Both the position numbers and the translations under genes were made by a program. A stretch of DNA of 22,517 bases, taken from IMG/VR virus record IMGVR_UViG_3300046616_000202, positions 1 to 22,517 of that record, one strand, 5' to 3'. The first letter of the stretch is position 1, and the number at the start of each line of letters is the position of its first letter. The notes under the pieces are model-generated. The model was not told the DNA's origin and ran no database searches. It saw only the letters and a program-made list of their open reading frames with translations. Positions 18,124-22,517 of the stretch are shown piece by piece. Source of the stretch: a virus.

Positions 18124-20712
18124 ATGCCCGTGTTTGAAATCGGCCTTGAAGATGGCCGCACGCTTCACATCGAAGCGGACGACCAACAGGCCGCTCTCGC
18201 GGGCGTCAGCCACTTCCAGGCACAAGAGGCGGCACAGCAGCCCTCGGGCATGCTCGCCGGCGCCAAGCACGGCGTAGCGCAGGCCGCCCACGGCATCGCC
18301 GAGACCGCCAAGCAGAACTTCGGTATCGGCGGCGGCTACGACACCCGCGACCCGAACTACGTCCCCGCGGATCCGTACAAGCCGAGCCAGTGGGGCCAGC
18401 TCATCGCCGAGAACGTCCCCAGCATGGGCTCCGCCATCCTCGGCGGCAAGGTGGCCTCCTCTATGGCCCCTGGCGCCTGGAAGGTCCCCGCGGCCCTCCT
18501 GGGTGCCGCTGGCGCCGGATGGCTCATGTCCTCCGGTGACACCATCAAGGAGCGTGCGGCCAACAACGGGCACGAGACGCCGACAACCGCAGATAAGGTC
18601 ATCGGCAACCTCACGTCCGGTGCAGCCTCTGCGGCCGGCGCGATCCCCGCGGCGCGCCTCGTCCCTGGCCTCAACCGAGTGGCCGGCGCCGGCGCATCCG
18701 CAGCGGCTAACGCTCTCGCCAAGGCCGGCATCACCGCAGCCTCTGGCGTTGCTGGTGGCGCGGCCTCCGACCTCGCTAATCAGGTTGGCACCACGGCCGG
18801 CACCGACCAGGGCCTCACCGTGGACCCCACGCGCCTCGGTGGCGCTGCCATCACTGGCGGCGTTGTGTCCGGTGCCCACGCGATGGCTCCCCTGGCCGGA
18901 GACCTAGCTCGAGCCGGGACCCTCAACAAGTTTACCGGAGAGAACGCGGACGCGTCCAAGAATTACGCCACGCGCCTGGAAGCTGCCGGCAACGGAGACC
19001 TCGGTAACGCCAAGGTCGACGAAGCCGCGCACCAACGTGTCGTGGCCGACCTCAAGAATGAACTGGGTGCTTCCGCGGCCAGTGTCGACAAGCAGGTCAG
19101 CCTGTCGCAAGAGGCCAAGAACACGCTCAGCGCTCTCCAGCGTGGAGAGAAGGTCAACCCCGAAGAAGTCGCACGTATCGAAAGCGAGACAGCCGGCGCC
19201 CCAGATGGCGCAAATACGGCTCTGCTGGCGCGTACGTTGCACGTCTCCAACATGGCGGCCGAACGCGGCTCCCACAGCAATCGTGGTTGGGCTGGCGGCG
19301 TCTCCGGCGTCATGGACAAGAACCTCGGCTTCCTGCTGAACCCCGCCCGCCTCGCGGGTGGTGCGGCAGCGACGGCGCTGGGCATGCATTTGCTCGGCAC
19401 CAGCAACCCGCTGTTCGGTGGGGCCCTTGCGGGCACCTACGGCGCCTCACGCATGGTCGACAACCTCACCGGTATGCGCTCGCCCGCGAAGACGTTCGCT
19501 GAACACTTCGCCGACCGCAACTCTCAGGTCCGCCTGCCTCCCAACACGCCCGCTGCTCCTGCTGCTCCCCCGCCTCCCGGTGGTGGTGCCCAAGGGCCGT
19601 GGGGGCCGAAGCCGCTCGCGCAGCAGTCGGTGCCCCAAGCCGGCGTGCAGCAGCCGCAGCCGCAGGCGCCGATCACCCCCGGCACTCAGCCGTGGAAGGC
19701 CCCTCAGGTCGCGCAGCTGCCGAACATCAGCCCGATGGCGCTGAACAATCTGCAGCAGCAGCTCAAGGCCGGGTTGCCGCCCGCGCCCCAGGCGCCCGCG
19801 GCTCCGAAGCCCGAGCCGCAGATCGACCCGCTCAACCTGCCGTCCTCCATCACGAAGTCCGCGAAGAACCTTATGGGTGGCGCTGCTGTGGTGCAGGAAA
19901 TGCGGCAGAAGGAGCAGGCTCGGGCCGCTGTCGCTCAGCTGCCGTCTCCCGCAGTGGAAGGCGCTCCGCTCGACGTCACGCAGAACCCGCAGATCGGCAA
20001 GCGCGCTTCGCAGCTCGTGAGTGCATCAAAGGCCCTCGCCGCGTTGACGCGCGATCCCGAGGCAGAGGCGGCAGCAGCCGCTGAAGTCAAAGCCCAGAAG
20101 GATCAGGCCGCCGCCGACAAGGCCCAGGCCCGTGACGCTGCTAAGGCGCAGTCCGCCACCGAACGTGCGACGGCCTTGGCCGAACGCGCCAAGGTGAAGG
20201 CTGATGCTGCCGCTGTCAAAGCCGAACAGGTGAAGCAGCGCGAAGTGGCTAAGGCCGAGCTGGCGCATGCCAAGGAAGCGGCCAAGCTCGCCGCCGCCAA
20301 GCTGAAAGCCACCGCGCAGCCCAAGGCCGACCCTGAGGCGCCGAAGGCCGCACCGCAAGCCGAGAAGGCCTACGCGCCGATCCCCGACGAGCTACTGACC
20401 CGCAAGGGCCTCAGTGACGAGCAGGTGTCAGCACGTGAGGTGGCTGATTACGCCCCAGGTCTGCAGAAGAAGTACGCTCAGAACATCCAGTTCCGACGTT
20501 CGACGCTGCGCAACCGGCTTGAGGACATCGCCAACGAAGCCAACGACGTCGACAGCTCTGCGCTGGGCAAGCTCTATCACCAGATGGACCACAGCCACAG
20601 CCAGTCGGAAGTCCAGCGCCACCTCGCGCATTGGACATCCAAGATGGACCCTTCGACCAAGAAGGCCGTCCACGCCGCCGTGGCTCCACTGCTGAAGCTT
20701 TGGAAAGAATGA
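18124..20712 (+). CDS. Large probable internal virion / DNA ejection protein, 862 residues
   Basis: ATG 18124 has AAGGA seven bases upstream. Residues 1-32 (MPVFEIGLEDGRTLHIEADD...) are a small beta-type N-terminal module common in long phage virion proteins. Residues 100-135, 150-260 and 400-450 are Gly/Ala-rich with hydrophobic segments that could cross membranes. About 471-570 is rich in Pro and Gln. About 643-735 is a long Ala/Lys/Glu helix with coiled-coil character (EVKAQKDQAAADKAQARDAA). The last 100 residues are charged and helical. No enzyme motif is visible. Size, composition and place after the lysozyme-domain gene point to an ejectosome protein. It could equally be a long tape-like scaffold of the internal core. 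Confidence 0.82.
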   Translation: MPVFEIGLEDGRTLHIEADDQQAALAGVSHFQAQEAAQQPSGMLAGAKHGVAQAAHGIAETAKQNFGIGGGYDTRDPNYVPADPYKPSQWGQLIAENVPSMGSAILGGKVASSMAPGAWKVPAALLGAAGAGWLMSSGDTIKERAANNGHETPTTADKVIGNLTSGAASAAGAIPAARLVPGLNRVAGAGASAAANALAKAGITAASGVAGGAASDLANQVGTTAGTDQGLTVDPTRLGGAAITGGVVSGAHAMAPLAGDLARAGTLNKFTGENADASKNYATRLEAAGNGDLGNAKVDEAAHQRVVADLKNELGASAASVDKQVSLSQEAKNTLSALQRGEKVNPEEVARIESETAGAPDGANTALLARTLHVSNMAAERGSHSNRGWAGGVSGVMDKNLGFLLNPARLAGGAAATALGMHLLGTSNPLFGGALAGTYGASRMVDNLTGMRSPAKTFAEHFADRNSQVRLPPNTPAAPAAPPPPGGGAQGPWGPKPLAQQSVPQAGVQQPQPQAPITPGTQPWKAPQVAQLPNISPMALNNLQQQLKAGLPPAPQAPAAPKPEPQIDPLNLPSSITKSAKNLMGGAAVVQEMRQKEQARAAVAQLPSPAVEGAPLDVTQNPQIGKRASQLVSASKALAALTRDPEAEAAAAAEVKAQKDQAAADKAQARDAAKAQSATERATALAERAKVKADAAAVKAEQVKQREVAKAELAHAKEAAKLAAAKLKATAQPKADPEAPKAAPQAEKAYAPIPDELLTRKGLSDEQVSAREVADYAPGLQKKYAQNIQFRRSTLRNRLEDIANEANDVDSSALGKLYHQMDHSHSQSEVQRHLAHWTSKMDPSTKKAVHAAVAPLLKLWKE

Positions 20713-21278
20713 CGAACAAAATCGTGAGGGGGGTCAAGATCAAGAAGATCCCCCTCTTCGGCCGAGTAGACAAGCGTTGCCGCCCGCGTCCCGACATCAG
20801 TGCTCTCCAGAAGGAGAAGTGGCAGGACCCGGAGTTTCGTGAGCGCATGAAGAAGCGCGACGAAGACCGCATCGCAGACCTCAAGGCCAATCCCGAGAAA
20901 TACTCCAACGCGGGGATCCCCTGGGGTCACACCCGCGCATCTGTGCAGCCCCTATGGGACCGCGCCAACGAACTAGCCGATAGGTTTATCAAAATCATGG
21001 AAGACAAAGGCGAACTGCCGCGCGACGAAGTCGTGCTGCTTGCCACCGAAGACGGCAAGGTTGAAACCGTGACGGTCCCGTCGACCGAAGACGGTATGGC
21101 CAAGGCCGCCCTGCGGGAAGCCTTCCTGTATGCGGTCGGCCCCGGCGATAAGAAGACCAAGATCCAATACATCAACACCGTTCTGGCGTTCACGAAGTCG
21201 AAGCCCGAGAGCAAGTCCAAGCTGACGCTCAACAAGGCCGAGGACTTCCTCGACGAGATCATCCGCGGCGATGACTGA
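20709..21278 (+). CDS. Candidate small terminase subunit, 189 residues
   Basis: ATG 20709 overlaps the preceding TGA (ATGA). The long upstream in-frame extension to 20631 lies inside the previous gene. The product starts MTNKIVRGVKIKKIPLFGRV, has a very charged helical part (FRERMKKRDEDRIADLKANP), a central helical region (DRANELADRFIKIMEDKGEL), and ends with a conserved-looking block (ALREAFLYAVGPGDKKTKIQ, KPESKSKLTLNKAEDFLDEI). It overlaps the large terminase gene by eight bases. Small terminase genes typically precede the large one and recognise the packaging start. The call relies on position, basic N-terminus and size, not on a recognised helix-turn-helix. Confidence 0.65.
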   Translation: MTNKIVRGVKIKKIPLFGRVDKRCRPRPDISALQKEKWQDPEFRERMKKRDEDRIADLKANPEKYSNAGIPWGHTRASVQPLWDRANELADRFIKIMEDKGELPRDEVVLLATEDGKVETVTVPSTEDGMAKAALREAFLYAVGPGDKKTKIQYINTVLAFTKSKPESKSKLTLNKAEDFLDEIIRGDD

Positions 21279-22517
21279 CGAGCTGACTGAGAGCCAGAAG
21301 AAGGCTCGCAAGCGGCTCTACGAAGACTTCGCGTTCTACGCCAAGCACTGCATCAAGATCAGGACGAAGCAGGGTAAGATTGCCCCGCTCGTTCTCAATC
21401 GCGTGCAGCAGCGCTTCTCAGAACGCGTCATTGCCCAGCTGCAGCGCACCGGCCGCGTGCGCATGGTCGTGCTCAAAGCGCGCCAGCAGGGCCTCTCCAC
21501 CGTCATCTCAGCCCTCCAGTATTGGTGGCTGTCGCAGCGCAAGGCCCAGAAGGGTCTCGTCATGGCCCACGAGGCCGAGAGCACGACGACGCTCTTCGAC
21601 ATGTACCGGCGCATCCATGACAACGTCCCCGACATCGTACGCCCTTCGACGAAGTATTCCTCACGCTCAGAGCTGGTCTTTGACAAGCTTGATAGCGGAC
21701 TTCGTGTTGCGACTGCTGGTGGCCGCGGTGTTGCTCGCGGTGAAACGCTCACCTTCGCGCACCTCTCCGAGGTCGCGTTCTGGCCTGTGGCGTTCGCGAA
21801 CACCAACTTCAACGGTCTAGTCCAGGCAATCCCCGACGAGCCCGGCACGTTCATCTTTCTGGAGAGCACCGCGCAAGGTGTGACCGGCAAGTTCTACGAC
21901 ATGGCCCAGGGTGCCGATAAGACCCCCGGAGACACGGACTGGAACGGCTACGAACTGTTCTTCTCTGCGTGGTTCGAGAGCGACGAGTACCGAGACCAAG
22001 CAACTGCTGACTTCCAGCGGACGCCCGAAGAAGAGGACCTGATCAAGGCGTTCTCCGATAAAGGGCTCACCTCCAACGACCAACTTTACTGGCGTCGTAA
22101 GAAGGTGGCAACGAACGGGCTCGACCTGTTCAAGCAAGAATACCCGGCGACCGCCGAAGAGGCGTTCCTCTCGACCGGCCGCCCAATCTTCAACAACGAG
22201 TACGTCACCGAGCGCCTCCGAACACCGAAGGCCCCGCTGACAATGATGGCCGTCGAAGAGACATTCGACGAGAAGAACGGCCGGCCTCTGCCGCTGCGAG
22301 TGTTGCGTGAGCACGCCCGCGGTGAACTGAAGGTCTACCGGCAGCTCGATCCATCAGAGACATACGTTATCGGCGCCGACGTGGGCATGGGCCTGCGCCA
22401 GGGCATCAAGGGCAGGAAAGATGGGGACCCGAGTGTCGCCCAGATCCTCGACAGCCAGATGCGCCAAGTCGCCGTATGGCGTGGCCTCTGCCACCCCGAC
22501 GTATTCGCGAAGATCCT
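21271..22517 (+). CDS. terL: Terminase large subunit (DNA packaging ATPase-nuclease), truncated at window edge
   Basis: ATG 21271 overlaps the end of the previous gene. 415 residues are visible and the frame is open at 22517. The ATPase motor is clear: the Walker A-like VVLKARQQGLST at residues 66-77, Walker B LTFAHLSEVAF with Glu167, and coupling motif FLESTAQG at 196-203. The nuclease domain begins near YVIGADVGMGLRQG with Asp370 as the first metal ligand. The protein drives DNA into the prohead and cuts it. The KARQQGLST form of Walker A is seen in many siphovirus and podovirus terminases and differs from that of T7 gp19, so the packaging module is not a close T7 relative. Portal and capsid genes are expected to the right. 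Confidence 0.95.
   Translation, partial: MTDELTESQKKARKRLYEDFAFYAKHCIKIRTKQGKIAPLVLNRVQQRFSERVIAQLQRTGRVRMVVLKARQQGLSTVISALQYWWLSQRKAQKGLVMAHEAESTTTLFDMYRRIHDNVPDIVRPSTKYSSRSELVFDKLDSGLRVATAGGRGVARGETLTFAHLSEVAFWPVAFANTNFNGLVQAIPDEPGTFIFLESTAQGVTGKFYDMAQGADKTPGDTDWNGYELFFSAWFESDEYRDQATADFQRTPEEEDLIKAFSDKGLTSNDQLYWRRKKVATNGLDLFKQEYPATAEEAFLSTGRPIFNNEYVTERLRTPKAPLTMMAVEETFDEKNGRPLPLRVLREHARGELKVYRQLDPSETYVIGADVGMGLRQGIKGRKDGDPSVAQILDSQMRQVAVWRGLCHPDVFAKI

Noticed and set aside
18103-18879. 258-residue minus-strand frame opposite the large ejection protein
   Set aside because: A Gly/Arg/Val-rich shadow of an Ala-rich coding strand; no start signal or neighbour supports it.
1-22517. CRISPR arrays, insertion sequences, rRNA genes
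   Set aside because: No regularly spaced direct repeats of 25-40 bp, no transposase motifs and no rRNA-like sequence were seen on either strand.

Overview
The window is a high-GC stretch of a double-stranded DNA phage of the T7-like (podovirus) type that carries an integrase. It looks like a temperate phage genome or prophage interior, because no clearly bacterial gene is visible. The host is probably a GC-rich proteobacterium. An alphaproteobacterium is my guess from GC content and from a tRNA-Cys-like sequence, and this is not proven.

Layout. Positions 1-11260 are read leftward (minus strand). From right to left this arm holds: (i) a cassette of separately spaced small genes at 8422-11260, with recurring intergenic hairpins and a recurring 13-18 bp motif, and one conserved 260-residue phage protein with three clustered cysteines; (ii) a regulatory and integration block with a winged-helix regulator, several tiny membrane proteins and a tyrosine recombinase (5830-6963); (iii) a 268 bp non-coding junction holding a tRNA-Cys 5'-half-like sequence (candidate attP), a terminator and a copy of the 18 bp motif; (iv) a single-subunit T7-type RNA polymerase of 881 residues (2916-5561); (v) a tightly overlapping chain of very small genes (250-2929), ending with the N-terminal part of a protein resembling T7 gp2.5-type ssDNA-binding proteins, which leaves the window at position 1.

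Positions 11261-12064 contain no convincing gene. They hold TTGACA hexamers for the leftward arm, a T7-promoter-like sequence, a 15 bp dyad and an array of GGGNCCC repeats. This is the divergence point of transcription.

Positions 12065-22517 are read rightward (plus strand) and are the virion arm: a collar-domain tail protein with five HxH motifs, a 46-residue protein, a palindrome-rich spacer, a probable tail nozzle/stabilisation protein, three small proteins, a Gly/Ala/Asn-rich virion protein ending in an S74-like SDRRLK segment, a lysozyme-domain virion protein, an 862-residue probable ejection protein, a candidate small terminase and the large terminase, which runs off the right end.

How it works together (inference): host polymerase starts the leftward arm. 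The integrase and regulator set the lysogenic choice. The phage polymerase then reads phage-specific promoters, possibly including the repeated motif, to drive replication and virion genes. The most interesting unexplained items are the three covarying GCCCTAAGGC hairpins, the shared 18 bp motif, the tRNA-half attP candidate, the GGGTCCCAT array and the CCTWAGG cluster before the nozzle gene.
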